Part shown: one piece after another, positions 12,283 through 22,412 of the stretch
How positions within the stretch are numbered: the first letter of the stretch is position 1
Layout of the letters: each line of letters opens with the position of its first letter
Assembly: GCA_022453515.1 (NCBI GenBank)
Contig: JAJNNY010000006.1
Coordinates: 434,001-498,000, forward strand
DNA: 64,000 nucleotides
From: Astrocystis sublimbata
Taxonomy: Eukaryota; Ascomycota; Sordariomycetes; Xylariales; Xylariaceae
Reading direction: 5' to 3'
Position numbers and translations under genes: made by a program
Notes under the pieces: model-generated
Database searches by the model: none
Seen by the model: only the letters and a program-made list of their open reading frames with translations
What the model was told of the DNA's origin: nothing

Positions 12283-13248
12283 ATGTCCGCCCCTTCATAC
12301 ACCAACCTCCCACCGGGACTGTCTTCCCCACCACCCCCTGTCCCAAGTGTCATTATATCGTTCCCAGCAGACCACATCCTCCTTGTAACGCTCAACCGCC
12401 CAAAACAGCTGAACGCCATCCCGCGCCCACAGCACTTCGCGCTCGAGAGGCTATGGAATTGGTACGATGCGGAGGCGTCCCTTCGGTGCGCTGTCTTGAC
12501 GGGGTCCGGCCGAGCCTTTTGTGCCGGGCAGGATCTGAAGGAGTGGGACAGCATCAACAACAACAGCAGCAGCAACAGTAGCACTCCTGCCAAAGCCACA
12601 ACCGCCGCAACTCCTCCCTCATCAGCTCCTGAGACCGCCATCGAAAGCACAGACCGCATGCCGCTTTCCGGCTTCGGCGGCCTCAGCAACCGCGGCGGCA
12701 AGAAGCCCGTCATCGCCGCCGTCAACGGCATCTGCTTCGGCGGCGGCATGGAGATGGCGATCAACTGTGATCTTGTGATCGCGTCCGCGGAGAACGCGTC
12801 CTTCGCATTGCCCGAGGTGAGCATCGGCGTAATCGCCCTCGCCGGCGCGCTCCCGCGCCTCGTAAGGTCCGTGGGACGTCAGCGGGCGAGCGAGATGGCG
12901 CTCTCGGGCAAGAGGTACGGCGCGGAGGAGATGAAGGGTTGGGGGCTGGTGAACGAGGTTGTGACGGAGGGAAATCAAGGGGAGGGCGGGGATAAGAATG
13001 GGGGGAGGAACAAGGTCGTCGAGAAGGCGCTCGAGTGGGCGGGCAAGATAGCTAAGAATAGCCCCGACGCCGTCATTGTCTCGAGGGAAGGGCTCAAGTT
13101 AGGATGGGAGGGTATGGGACCCCAGCAGGGCACGGAGTTGATCATAAAGGGCTGGTATGGCAGGATTGAAGGAGGAGAGAATTTTGTTGAGGGAGTAAGG
13201 AGCTTTAATGAGAGGAGGAAACCGGTTTGGAAGGATAGTAAGTTGTAG
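12283..13248 (+). CDS. peroxisomal enoyl-CoA hydratase/isomerase (crotonase family)
   Basis: A single exon of 321 residues. It has the two oxyanion-hole segments of crotonases, AFCAGQDL (about 78-85) and NGICFGGGME (about 146-155), and acidic residues at the two catalytic positions, Glu after GGGM and Glu in LPEVSIG (about 176). The last residues are DSKL, a canonical PTS1, so the protein should enter peroxisomes and act on acyl-CoA in beta-oxidation or a secondary pathway. Between the first motif and the core there is an insert of about 35 residues (88-124) made of Asn, Ser, Thr, Ala and Pro, absent from usual 260-290-residue relatives. Hydratase versus isomerase cannot be decided. The neighbours are unrelated, so no cluster is implied. 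Confidence 0.9.
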   Translation: MSAPSYTNLPPGLSSPPPPVPSVIISFPADHILLVTLNRPKQLNAIPRPQHFALERLWNWYDAEASLRCAVLTGSGRAFCAGQDLKEWDSINNNSSSNSSTPAKATTAATPPSSAPETAIESTDRMPLSGFGGLSNRGGKKPVIAAVNGICFGGGMEMAINCDLVIASAENASFALPEVSIGVIALAGALPRLVRSVGRQRASEMALSGKRYGAEEMKGWGLVNEVVTEGNQGEGGDKNGGRNKVVEKALEWAGKIAKNSPDAVIVSREGLKLGWEGMGPQQGTELIIKGWYGRIEGGENFVEGVRSFNERRKPVWKDSKL

Positions 13249-14236
13249 TTAGCGGGTCTAAGCGTGGTGACTGGGAGTTTGGCGAGTAAGTTGACATTGG
13301 GACTATGTATTGAGCTCTGCTGTTTTAAGACTTTCGCCATCGGATTTAAAATCGATTCTCCTCGTTGTTTTGGGTAGTCTCGGTGAGGTTGAACGCTATT
13401 GCTGTACCTTGGAGGTTTGATCAAAATTGAAAAGTAACATCATGATAGGACTGGAGAACCCGCAGCTATGATAGTCGGAACCCTTGTGAGGTCGGGTTTC
13501 TGAATGCTGTTCAGCATATAATCATTAATCTTCTAGAGTATGTGTCGCATGCCATTTCACTCGACGACTTATTGTAGCTTGCCTGTCTGCTCATATCTCT
13601 TGATCTGATCAGGGTTTGCCCCTGTGCTTTTGTGCCACGATGTATTATGTCCTTGTAGATAGCCAAGATCAAAGTGGGTAGCTTAGGCAGTTGTTACGTT
13701 CTCGATAACACATTATAGATGCAACTGTACCATGTCCAAGTTCCTTTCAAGAAGTCATGCGCATTTGCTATTGACATCAGCATGGGTGATGCAGCTAGCA
13801 CACTTGCGGTGAAGATTGGAGAAATGCGGAGAATACGACCCCAAGCATCCCGGATGCAATGTCATGTTATTCCGTTCAATAAGTTCCATCAATCATATAG
13901 CTCATGTTGCGCAGGCCTTCATCGAGGATATGATTCTCCCACAAGTTGCTCACTAAAATTTAGGCATTGAATTCGCCGTGCACCCTTGTCAAGGAGAGCT
14001 ATCTTGTACGTGATAGGTGGGAAACATTTCGAGATGTTATTGATCCTCGAAGATGCTGTAGCTTGCTCTTGTCAGTCAAGACGTTGGAGGATCTTGGATC
14101 AGGAAGCATGAGCCTCGGGGTCCTCCAACCACGGCCGGGAAGGTAATGATAAATAAAGGATTATCCTGTAGGTTTGAACCCCATTCCCACTCATCCTTTC
14201 CAGTTCTCCCATGTACCTATTGGGGCTTCCATCAAC
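13249..14236. other. intergenic, no gene seen
   Basis: About 990 bp. An 83-residue open frame at 13719-13970 has no recognisable features. An AT-rich ATAAATAAAGG stretch near 14151 may serve as the core promoter of the GH28 gene. Confidence 0.55.
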
Positions 14237-15801
14237 ATGCGTTCCTTCAGTCTTTTTGCACTGCTCTCAGCTATCACTGGCGTCATTGCTAGCTATGGTG
14301 AGTTGCCAGCTAACGTGCCGCGAAGCATCGACGAATTTCGACAAAAGCACCCTTACATAGGGAAAGGGTGCCACAATGACCGGAAGATCGTTACGATTCG
14401 GTCATCGAAGAATGATACCGACGATGTTTCCGACGACTTCAAAGCGGGCTTGAAAGAAGCCAACCATGGTGGCACTCTTTACCTACCAAAGGATGAACAA
14501 TTCATCATCGGCAAGCCCCTTGACCTGACTTTTCTTGATGACGTCCAGGTGCATTGGGATGGGGAAGTCAAATTCACCAACGACACCCCATACTGGCAAG
14601 CCAATGCCTTCACACACCCGTTCCAGAATAGCATCATGTTTTGGAAATGGGGCGGTAAGGACATCAGGATCTACGGGAACGGGACTCTCAACGGCAATGG
14701 TCAGCGATGGTGGAACGAGTTTGCCGGCCTAGAAATCCTGGATCCTGATAACGAATACCTGCGACCGATCCTGTTCTACGCCGAGAACGCCACGAACCTC
14801 GCAATGGAAGGCATACACGAAAAGGACTCGCCTTGCTGGACAAATTTCATCGTGTCGTCCAAGGGCCTCTCGTTCTCTGACCTCGTGATCACCGCAGAGT
14901 CGAATAACGCGTCAGCACGGCCGAAGAACACTGATTTCTTCGACTCGCTCAATGTCGAAGATGTCACCGTCAAGCGATTATGGGTAAACATTGGGGATGA
15001 CTGTTTCTCTCCGAAGTCAAACGCCTCGAACGTGCATGTGGACACCATGTACTGCAATGGAACTCATGGTCAATCCATGGGCTCTCTTGGTCAGTACGCA
15101 GGAGAGATGACCTTCGTCAAGGATGTTGTTATTGAAAACGTCTGGCTGCTTAACGGCGATAGTGAGTTAAACTCGGATTTAACCTTGATTTATGACGGCT
15201 GACCATTCCAGACGGTGCCAGAATCAAGACTTGGGCCGGCCCTGATGTCGGGTACGGGTTTGTCGTAAGTCCTTCTCAGATTCCCACGCGTAATACCATG
15301 CAGCACTGACCGAATGCAGGACAACATAACATTCAGAAACTTCTACCAGGCACACAACGATTACACTGTCGCCATCGACTCCTGTTACTTCAACGTAAGA
15401 CATATGTTACGAGTTCTTATCGCTTAACCAAATCAAATCAAATCAAATCAAGTAGCTGACATGATTGGCCTTAGGTCGATGATGAGACCTGCCGGCAGCA
15501 CCCTTCAATGATGAATATTACCAATATCCGATTCGAGAACTTCACGGGCTACTCTAGCGGAAAAAGAGGTCTTGCTGTCGCCAGCTTGAGGTGTTCGACG
15601 AACCCCAACGCGGTATGCAGCAACATCACGTTCAAGGACTTCAACATCACTTCTCCGTGTGGTGGAGACCCTGTGATCATCTGCGATGGGATCACCGGTG
15701 ATACTGGCATAGAATGTGTGAGCGCCAACAGCACCGAGGCGCGCGCGGCGTTGTCGAAGACGTGCTCTATCCCTCTGGCAACTGTTTCGCCGTCGTTTTG
15801 A
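14237..15801 (+). CDS. secreted GH28 exo-polygalacturonase-like pectinase, four exons
   Basis: Exons 14237-15161, 15212-15264, 15320-15394 and 15475-15801 give 459 residues. The ATG at 14237 starts a signal peptide (MRSFSLFALLSAITGVIASYG). GH28 hallmarks appear in order: NTDF (about 233), GDDC with the paired catalytic Asp (about 254), a G-HGQSMGSLGQ box with the active-site His (about 277), and RIKTW right after the first intron (about 312). Many N-x-S/T sites fit secretion. HGQSMGSLG and the length resemble exo-acting fungal enzymes more than endo-PGs, so release of galacturonate from chain ends is likely; an exo-rhamnogalacturonase is possible. The longer open frame upstream begins at a TTG and was not used. 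Intron 3 contains five AAATC units. Confidence 0.9.
15429..15451 (+). repeat. AAATC microsatellite in intron 3 of the GH28 gene
   Basis: About four and a half tandem AAATC units lie upstream of the splice acceptor at 15474. It is probably neutral. Confidence 0.7.
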
Positions 15802-16163
15802 AGGGCCATGGCCTCTGCGAACTCTCGATTGGGAATATATGTAAAATTGTATGTCTATATGATGTGATGGAAAACATAATTTCGATATAATCGTAATTGG
15901 CAAAGCTGTGTCCTCCGCATCCGGGGGACCTTGCTATGTTCCCGCTGCATGTGCGTATATACGACGTTGCGGTTTGTCATCGCGTTGCAGCAATTCTTCA
16001 ATGATGGAATCGTAAGGCCTGATTCTAGTCGATCAAGCATACTTTCCCCCGAGGACTGTAGACGTGCAATCTGACGGAGCGGATGGTATTCTTGCCGGAC
16101 ATATGCCAAAATAGATGCAAAGACGCATAACCCAAAAGGGCGCTGAGTGTAATGACGTTCAAA
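15802..16163. other. intergenic between convergent genes, no gene seen
   Basis: About 360 bp shared by the 3' ends of the GH28 gene and the minus-strand gene downstream. Nothing else is visible. Confidence 0.5.
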
Positions 16164-16919
16164 TTACCGCAACGTGACGTAGACTTTCGTCAATCTCTGT
16201 CTCACCGCACGAAACGGAAACCTGCGAGTACCATCCTCGTCCATCTCGTCCAGCGAATACGTGTCCACCTCCCCGGCAATACACCCCTTAAACGGCACCG
16301 GCGGATTCGTCCAGACGGCCGTGACTGCGTCATGGAAGCACTGGATCTGGATCCTCCAAAACCCCTTTTCCGCAGCCGATCGCATCATGTGGTAGGCAAT
16401 GGCTTTCATGAACCCGCCGCCCTCGGCATCCGCGCGCGTCGCTGTGCCCATGCGCTGCAACACCTGACCGGGCGTCGTGGGGAGCCACGACTTCTGCTGT
16501 TCGCGCTGCGCGAGCGCCTCGTGGAAGCTAGCAGAGGCGGGCAGGCGGCCTGTGACGGGCGCGAGACGTCTGTTGTCCATGGCATAGAAAGCGTCGAAGG
16601 CGCAGGCAATGCTGACCAAGGGGGTATCCATCTGCTGCAGGAGGTCATGCTCGTCGACGGCGACGTCGTTGAAGTCAAAGTATAGCCTCCCACCAGAGGC
16701 GGCTGATTCGGGATTTCTGTACTCATGTTCTGTATCGAATATACCCAGTGAAAGACCTGAGGATATCTGATATCGGATCATGTAGTCGCTGGCTTTGTAT
16801 AGGTCGTAGAACCGTGCGGTCCTATGTAAGGGGTAGAGGTTACGCCATATTGGCGAACCGAATATCTTTGAGACGTGTCGTGTTAGTGGGTAGGTACTTA
16901 GATCTAGGGCTTCACACAT
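16164..16919 (-). CDS. hypothetical protein, possibly a fungal acetyltransferase-like family
   Basis: A single open frame of 251 residues from the ATG at 16919 (the longer frame starts at TTG). The sequence is compact and globular, with no signal peptide or membrane segment. The end (VWTNPPVPFKGCIAGEVDTYSLDE, then FPFRAVRQRLTKVYVTLR) recalls a group of fungal proteins sometimes listed as GNAT-like acetyltransferases. I cannot see a clear acetyl-CoA loop (Q/RxxGxG/A), so the function stays open. Coding looks real from balanced composition over the whole frame and a better fit than the overlapping frames. It converges with the GH28 gene. Confidence 0.65.
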   Translation of the reverse strand: MCEALDLSTYPLTRHVSKIFGSPIWRNLYPLHRTARFYDLYKASDYMIRYQISSGLSLGIFDTEHEYRNPESAASGGRLYFDFNDVAVDEHDLLQQMDTPLVSIACAFDAFYAMDNRRLAPVTGRLPASASFHEALAQREQQKSWLPTTPGQVLQRMGTATRADAEGGGFMKAIAYHMMRSAAEKGFWRIQIQCFHDAVTAVWTNPPVPFKGCIAGEVDTYSLDEMDEDGTRRFPFRAVRQRLTKVYVTLR

Positions 16920-17656
16920 CTTGGCAGAGCTGCTCAGCAAGAGAAGCAGACGAAGATGAGCGGGTCACATTGCTAGGAATGACCTGTATCGAATTGGATA
17001 ACATCGGGGTTTTCATACAAAACTATGAGCGAAAAGTGCCTTTGTCCAGTCCAAATGTTCGATTTGGAGTGGGCGAATTTCATACCGTGACGGGAGCTTG
17101 GTCTCGCTCATCATAATATTTGCATATGCGATAATGGTATCCTTGCTACTCGAAAATAATTGGTAGGTTCAAGGCTAGAAAATGGATGCATGTTTTATTT
17201 TCCCCCTTTCATCAGGTAAAGATAGTAGCAGGATGGGCATCAAGACGTTGAAAGAGGAGACGCGGCTCTTCAGCATGGTGCATACCTACCAGGTGAATGC
17301 TTAGTAGTTTATAGTAAACCTTTATCTCTTTGACAGGTCCATCCTAGCTCGAGCTGAGCTAGCCAAGCAGCACGCACGCGCTTGCGTTTCAATTCCGGCG
17401 GCCAGGATGAGAGAGAGGGTTACGATGTATACCAATAGATGCACCACGGCTCGCCAGGGTGCAATCTCGTGGGTCTAGATCGCGCCGACGAGCGACGCAC
17501 TAGGCTCGATAGTCTGGCGAGTTTCAATAGCTGAGGGCCGAGCTGAGGCAATTATTACCGTAGCAACATCGAGGAGGGCCGAGTCCCAGCTGTAATTTTA
17601 AACAAGAATGGGCACGCCCCTATTCCGCCAATCACACCGAGCGTCGCAATACAACG
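16920..17656. other. intergenic, no gene seen
   Basis: About 740 bp upstream of the acetyltransferase-like gene and downstream of the solute-binding-protein gene. There are only short shadow frames. Confidence 0.5.
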
Positions 17657-18829
17657 TCATGTCGCCGTCCGGATGCCAGCAGATAATGCTTCCTCCAGCA
17701 CGCTCGTGTCGATGAGGGTGGCTAGCACGTCGCGCGACAGGGCCGACCGCCCATCCCTCGCCGCCACGTACTTGTCCTCCTCGACCAGCACGTCCAACAT
17801 GTCCGGGGGCACGCGTGCCGACCATCTGTGCACCGGCCATACTTTGCGGAACAGCGTCGGATCCGTCTTGACCGCTGCCGCGGCTCTGGCGACGATGCTG
17901 TCCGGGTCCTTTGTGAACACCTCCTCAGCCTGCACCAGCGCCCGCAGAAACGCCACGATCTCGGCGCGCTTCGCCGGGTCCGCGAGCTTCTGTGTCGTCG
18001 TCGCCAGGTTGTAGATCTCGCGGTAGGTCGTCTGGTTGTTGCCGAACACGATCGCGTCAGCGCCCAGGGCTTCGGCGCCAAGCTGCACGCTCGGCTCCCA
18101 CATCCCGATCGCGTCGATGGCACCGCGCTTGAGCATGACCGGATGCGTGTTGGAGCCGCACGGTTGCTTCAGACAGGGATCGCCGGATACTGCAGCATCT
18201 CGTCAGTTATAATTGATTTATCATCAAGTGAATCCGAGGTGAGTTGCAGATTTGTTGGAAAACAACTCCAGGTCCACAAGTCCCGCGACACAAAGGCAAG
18301 TAATGCGGCAGACGACAAGGCTGGCATACCCCCGAGTGCATATAGAGGCTATGACATGAATTCAAGAATTTGATCTAGTCAGACGTCGCTTACCAATTGT
18401 GTAGTCTGAAGGTTTCAGCCCAGCCGTAGCGAGGTACGTCTGCACGAAGTATTCCGAGGACGCAGAAGGCTGTGCCCCGATCCTCTTCCCCTTGAGATCC
18501 TCCAAGGTCGCGATCCCAGCCTTTCTGCTCGCGACAATGCGGTAGTAGACCTCGGCCGTCGTAATGACTGTCCTGAGGTTCCTGTGCGACGCATACTGAC
18601 GGAGGAGCTGCGTCTCTGAATTCGCGCCTAGATCCACGCTGCTGTCGTTCGCCAGGTTGGGGATGCCCCCGCTCACGATCGAGACGCTGCCGTTGAAGTA
18701 GTCTTCCTTGGCGATCAGGTCGGGCGTCCACTCGAGAACCTCGAGGCTGCTGGCTACTTTGAGAGATAATACGTAGGGTGATATCGTGAGTAAGAGGGTT
18801 GCTGGCCAGAGGAGCGGGAAGGGATGCAT
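17657..18829 (-). CDS. secreted SsuA/NMT1-like substrate-binding protein, two exons
   Basis: Exons 18829-18394 and 18189-17657 join in phase (donor GTAAGC, acceptor TGCAG) to 322 residues. Residues 1-22 are a signal peptide (MHPFPLLWPATLLLTISPYV). The rest is a type-II periplasmic binding fold as in bacterial SsuA/TauA/NrtA: a SIVSGGIPNLA segment, LEDLKGKRIGAQPSASSEYFVQ (the KG-KIG hinge motif), then IDAIGMWEPSV, the equivalent of the WEP box, and a helical C-terminus. In bacteria such proteins hand sulfonate, nitrate or riboflavin precursors to ABC importers. The CCCFC cluster of the thiamine enzyme Thi5 is absent, so this is not HMP-P synthase. No transporter gene is nearby. A secreted single-domain version in a fungus suggests an old transfer from bacteria. 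The substrate is unknown. Confidence 0.82.
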
Positions 18830-20308
18830 TGTGTGTAAAAGACCGGTTTGATGATTTAGTTACGTGCTGTTATCTATCTAGGGCTGTGGAAAGTGAGAGA
18901 CAGGGAAATGCTCCCTATCCCCTTCGTATAGCGGAATCTTCATCATATTAAAGATCCGAGCAAACCAGCCGTGTCGGTTTCATCTGGTAGTATTAGGCAT
19001 GCCCTGTTACATTTATACAGTCTTGCGTGTTGCACTCGGAGTTCTTTGATTAACATGGTTCGATAGGACAAATAATATGTAGCGATGGAAATGAAGGTAT
19101 TGATTGTCCAGCTTTTACCGGCGTCACAGCCGGGAATACTTCGTGCTACCATTTGGCAGGCGCCCCACATGATATATTGAATATAGAAGCAGAAGACGTC
19201 GGCTCTAAATTGCGTTGAAGCATGAACGGACCAAACAATTCGTCGCAGGCACATGCTGATGTCGTCTGTCGTGACTTTATATTTGTCATGACTCTTTACA
19301 TGTATTACGAGGAAATCGATTGTGTGCCGTCATCTCTACGTACAGTCATTCCCTATGAGCCAATGAATCTGAGCTTGAGACTAATACTAGCCATATATTA
19401 TTCAGGTAACCTTCGACGTGACAACAGCTTCGGCGGATTTACGTAGAACCTCGAGTGCCCGAGATTGCCCACAGTATGGAGCACTATGTAGGTAGGCCAA
19501 CATTGTCTAAAATGACTTGGATGGATTACAATGGGAAAGTTCAGCAAGGCAAGGCAGATCACGAAGAATGCTGTTAATCGTTGGACAACCACTCAATTCA
19601 ACTATCATGCTACACAGAAAAGGCGGCGCCCCAGGGCTGCCAATCATGGTTTGCCAGGGAGAGAACGCATTCGCAAGTTCTTGCGCATATAGTCATAACC
19701 CCCAACATCAGACACGGCGTGCCCTCCTGATCCCTCTAGAGACTTTGTCCAACCAGTAACTCTCTAGACCAAATGAGCCAACCCGCTCACAAGCATTTGC
19801 GCCGAGGTACAAACCGAAAATACCGACCAGGCTCATCATAATGACTGAGGCGCAAAATGAGAGAGGTATCAAGAATTGACAATGAAGCCTCAGGCCAGAC
19901 CTGAGAGACCTTGGGTAGCACAGAGGCACCAGACCATCCCGATATCTGATGCTATCCCCTGGCAAACCTTCGAGGATAAGCGTCATCCCAAGGTGTTCCG
20001 TAAATCCTAAGCAACAAGTTGCTTAGCTGAGCAATAGCGGTGCCCGAGACAACTCGGCCACACCATGACTATAGCCGAAATAGAAATTATCAACAAGAAG
20101 TTTCCTAGCCGATGGATGAACAAGAATTTGGAACGAATTATCCGATGTTTCCAAATTCATGTTCAAAAATCGGAATTAGGAAGTGCGTCGTACCACGACG
20201 CTTAAAAACACGATGCACTGTGTATCGCAGTAAAAGACCAAAAGAAAAAAATGAGTCGCAAGCGAGTGACGAGAAGATCTAATGTCCATATTACTTTTCA
20301 GTAGGAAC
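18830..20308. other. intergenic, no convincing gene
   Basis: About 1.5 kb. A 92-residue minus-strand frame at 19708-19986 has one hydrophobic run but no family features. A small perfect hairpin lies at 20007-20026. Confidence 0.5.
20007..20026. repeat. 9-bp inverted repeat with 2-base loop
   Basis: CTAAGCAAC and GTTGCTTAG flank AA. It lies about 280 bp downstream of the stop of the SH3 membrane protein gene and could be a 3' processing or chance hairpin. Confidence 0.5.
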
Positions 20309-22412
20309 TTAGTATGCCTGGCCAGGCACAGGCTTGCGGTCGCCTTGTTCCTGAGGCGGTGGGCCCGGGGGACCGCGGTATTGTGTGTTGTTGTTGGGGT
20401 TCATGGGACTAAGGCCCGGAGGGCTATGCCGTCGATTCATTCCGTTGGGGCTCTGTGGTCGCTGTTGGCGAGGTCCTTGTCCCGGAGACTGAGGGCGAGG
20501 ACCAGGGCTTCTTGGAGGACCGCCAGAAGGGGACGCAGGGCGGGCGGTATAAGGACTCATGGGTCGTCCTCCTGCTGGAGAGTAGGGTCGCATCTGAGCA
20601 GGAGATTGAGGCCGGCCACCGGCTGGTGAGTAAGGACGCATCTGAGCGGGCGATTGGGGTCGTCCATTCATTGGCCTCATGGGTGATTCTGGCCGACCGT
20701 GAGGGGGGCCAGGCGGGTAGTTCGGACCAGGGCCACGAGGAGGTCCACGGGGCATGCTAGGGTTAACCGGCGGGCCCGGACGAGAACCTGGGGGGCCCGG
20801 ACGAGGCTTCACAGGGCGAGTAGACAGACAAGTTCTGGGCGCCACACCTTGTTTGGAACGGTCGAGGCGAATGCATAGTGCCTGGTTTTTAGTTAGTTCT
20901 GTCATTACTCTTAGTTGAGTCAGAGTGCCTTACCCATCCATCATCATATTCATGAAGAATTCGCACAAGCTGCCCTGCCTGGAGGCCCAGCTCGTCATCC
21001 AAAGACGGCTTAAAATCCAATTGGACGCGATGAACAGCAGTGGCAGGGGGACCGCCAGCCTCGGCGATTGCTGCAGCACTCTTTGAAGGACCTGGAGATT
21101 GACCGGCGGGGACAGAATTCATACTGTATTCAGTGCCAGTCGGGCTTGGAGGCGCGATTGGCATGGTGAGATCCAACGGTTCGGGTGCTTGCTTGCGAGT
21201 CGACTGCTTTCGTGTTAACGAAGTCGAAGTACTAACAGCAGCGGCGCCAGCAGCGGCAGCAGCAACAGCCACTGTGCCGGCAACAGCAGCGCCAGAAGTA
21301 GTAGTAGAAGATTCGGAAGTTGCAGGCAGGTCAGTAGTTTGGGCCATCCCGACGATGTTCTCGGGAGAGTCAAAGGGGTTCGTGGGTGGTTCATTAGCTG
21401 CCGAGGGCGCGCTACCTGTAGGAGATTGAGCACGTGCGGTATCGCTGAAAGGGTTCTCGGGGTTGTTGTTGTGAGCCGTGGATGGGCGTTCCCACAAGCT
21501 GGCTCCCTTCTCATGAGTCGCGCTCTGCGGGCTGGCGCCAGCAGTCGCGAGCATCAGACCCGCGCCCTTGCTCGAGCGTCTCTCGTTGAAAGTCGGGTTG
21601 AACTGGGTCAGGGGTCGCAAGCTCAACTGAGGGGCTGTAGCGCTGGTCCGAGTGGAAAGGATAGAAGCAGGACGACCGCCGGGAAGAGGTCCATTCACCT
21701 TCTCGTCATCCTGAGCCTTTTGCTGTTCGAGCTGCTTTCTGCGCTTGTTGAAGAGGAAGAAGATGAGAAGACCAACAAGCAGTAGACCGCCAAGGACGCC
21801 AATGGCAATGCCAGCCTTGACTGCAGGACTGCTGTCCGAGCCGGACTCCGGGGTTGATGTAGTGGTCGACGATGCGGCGGCATCGGTTGCGCTGAGCGAG
21901 TCGGTGACGGAGGCGGTGGCCGTGAACCCGGTGTCGTGGCTTAGCGAGGTGGTGCCCGCAACCGCGAGGGTTGAGTCATTGTGCAGGTTGACTGATTTTG
22001 TAGGCTTGATGGACTCAGGTAGACTTTCAGAGAGATCGTCACTGGCCTGAGCTTTGTTGGTGTCTGGTTTGTGGGCCAAGCTTGTCTCCTTGGGCGAAGC
22101 AGCCGTCTCATCATCAGCTGATGTCACACGAGCTGCAGTAAATTCAGCGGCGGTGACTTTGCCATCTGTTTGGGCGTCCTTCGTTGATTCTGCTGGGACT
22201 CCGACGGTTGTGTAGCCGGCAATGGGACCGTCGAAGGTTTGCGACATGGTCTTGTATACCGTTTTGTATACGGTCTCGGGTGCCCTTTCTTGCAGTGTGT
22301 GCGGGGCATCTTTGAAGGGATTCAGGTCGTTGGCGACACTCTCAACGCCCTGGACGAACTCATTCCAGTGATGGTGCGCTTGGCGCGCGTGAAGGTGTTT
22401 GTGGCTCGGCAT
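20309..22412 (-). CDS. single-pass membrane protein with C-terminal SH3 domain and Pro-rich tail
   Basis: Exons 22412-20934 and 20881-20309 (donor GTAAGG after Trp, acceptor CCAG) give about 683 residues. The longer first frame begins at GTG, so the ATG at 22412 (MPSHKHLHARQ) was chosen. Residues about 60-190 are Ser/Thr-rich and probably O-glycosylated outside the cell. One membrane helix follows (AGIAIGVLGGLLLVGLLIFF) with a basic KRRK stop-transfer, then a long cytosolic region. An SH3 domain (VQLDFKPSLDDELGLQAGQ, LVRILHEYDDGW, then GVAPRTCL) is split by the intron. The tail is Pro/Arg-rich with two copies of a 16-residue RPQSPAQMRPYSP unit. This layout is common in filamentous ascomycetes and suggests a cortical scaffold or cell-wall sensor. 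A specific role is not known to me. Confidence 0.85.
20570..20665 (-). repeat. two tandem 48-bp units inside the SH3 gene
   Basis: Each unit encodes GRPQSPAQMRPYSPAG. The copies differ mostly at third positions, so the duplication is not very recent and the protein sequence has been held. A third partial unit (GRPMSPY) follows. Confidence 0.8.

Noticed and set aside
13719..13970. 83-residue frame between the crotonase and GH28 genes
   Set aside because: No family features, no clear promoter, and AT-rich intergenic composition.
17657..18829. Thi5/Nmt1 thiamine-precursor synthase
   Set aside because: The CCCFC cluster of that enzyme is missing and a signal peptide is present; SsuA-like binding protein fits better.
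19708..19986. 92-residue minus-strand frame with one hydrophobic segment
   Set aside because: Single weak feature only; no family resemblance and no support from neighbours.
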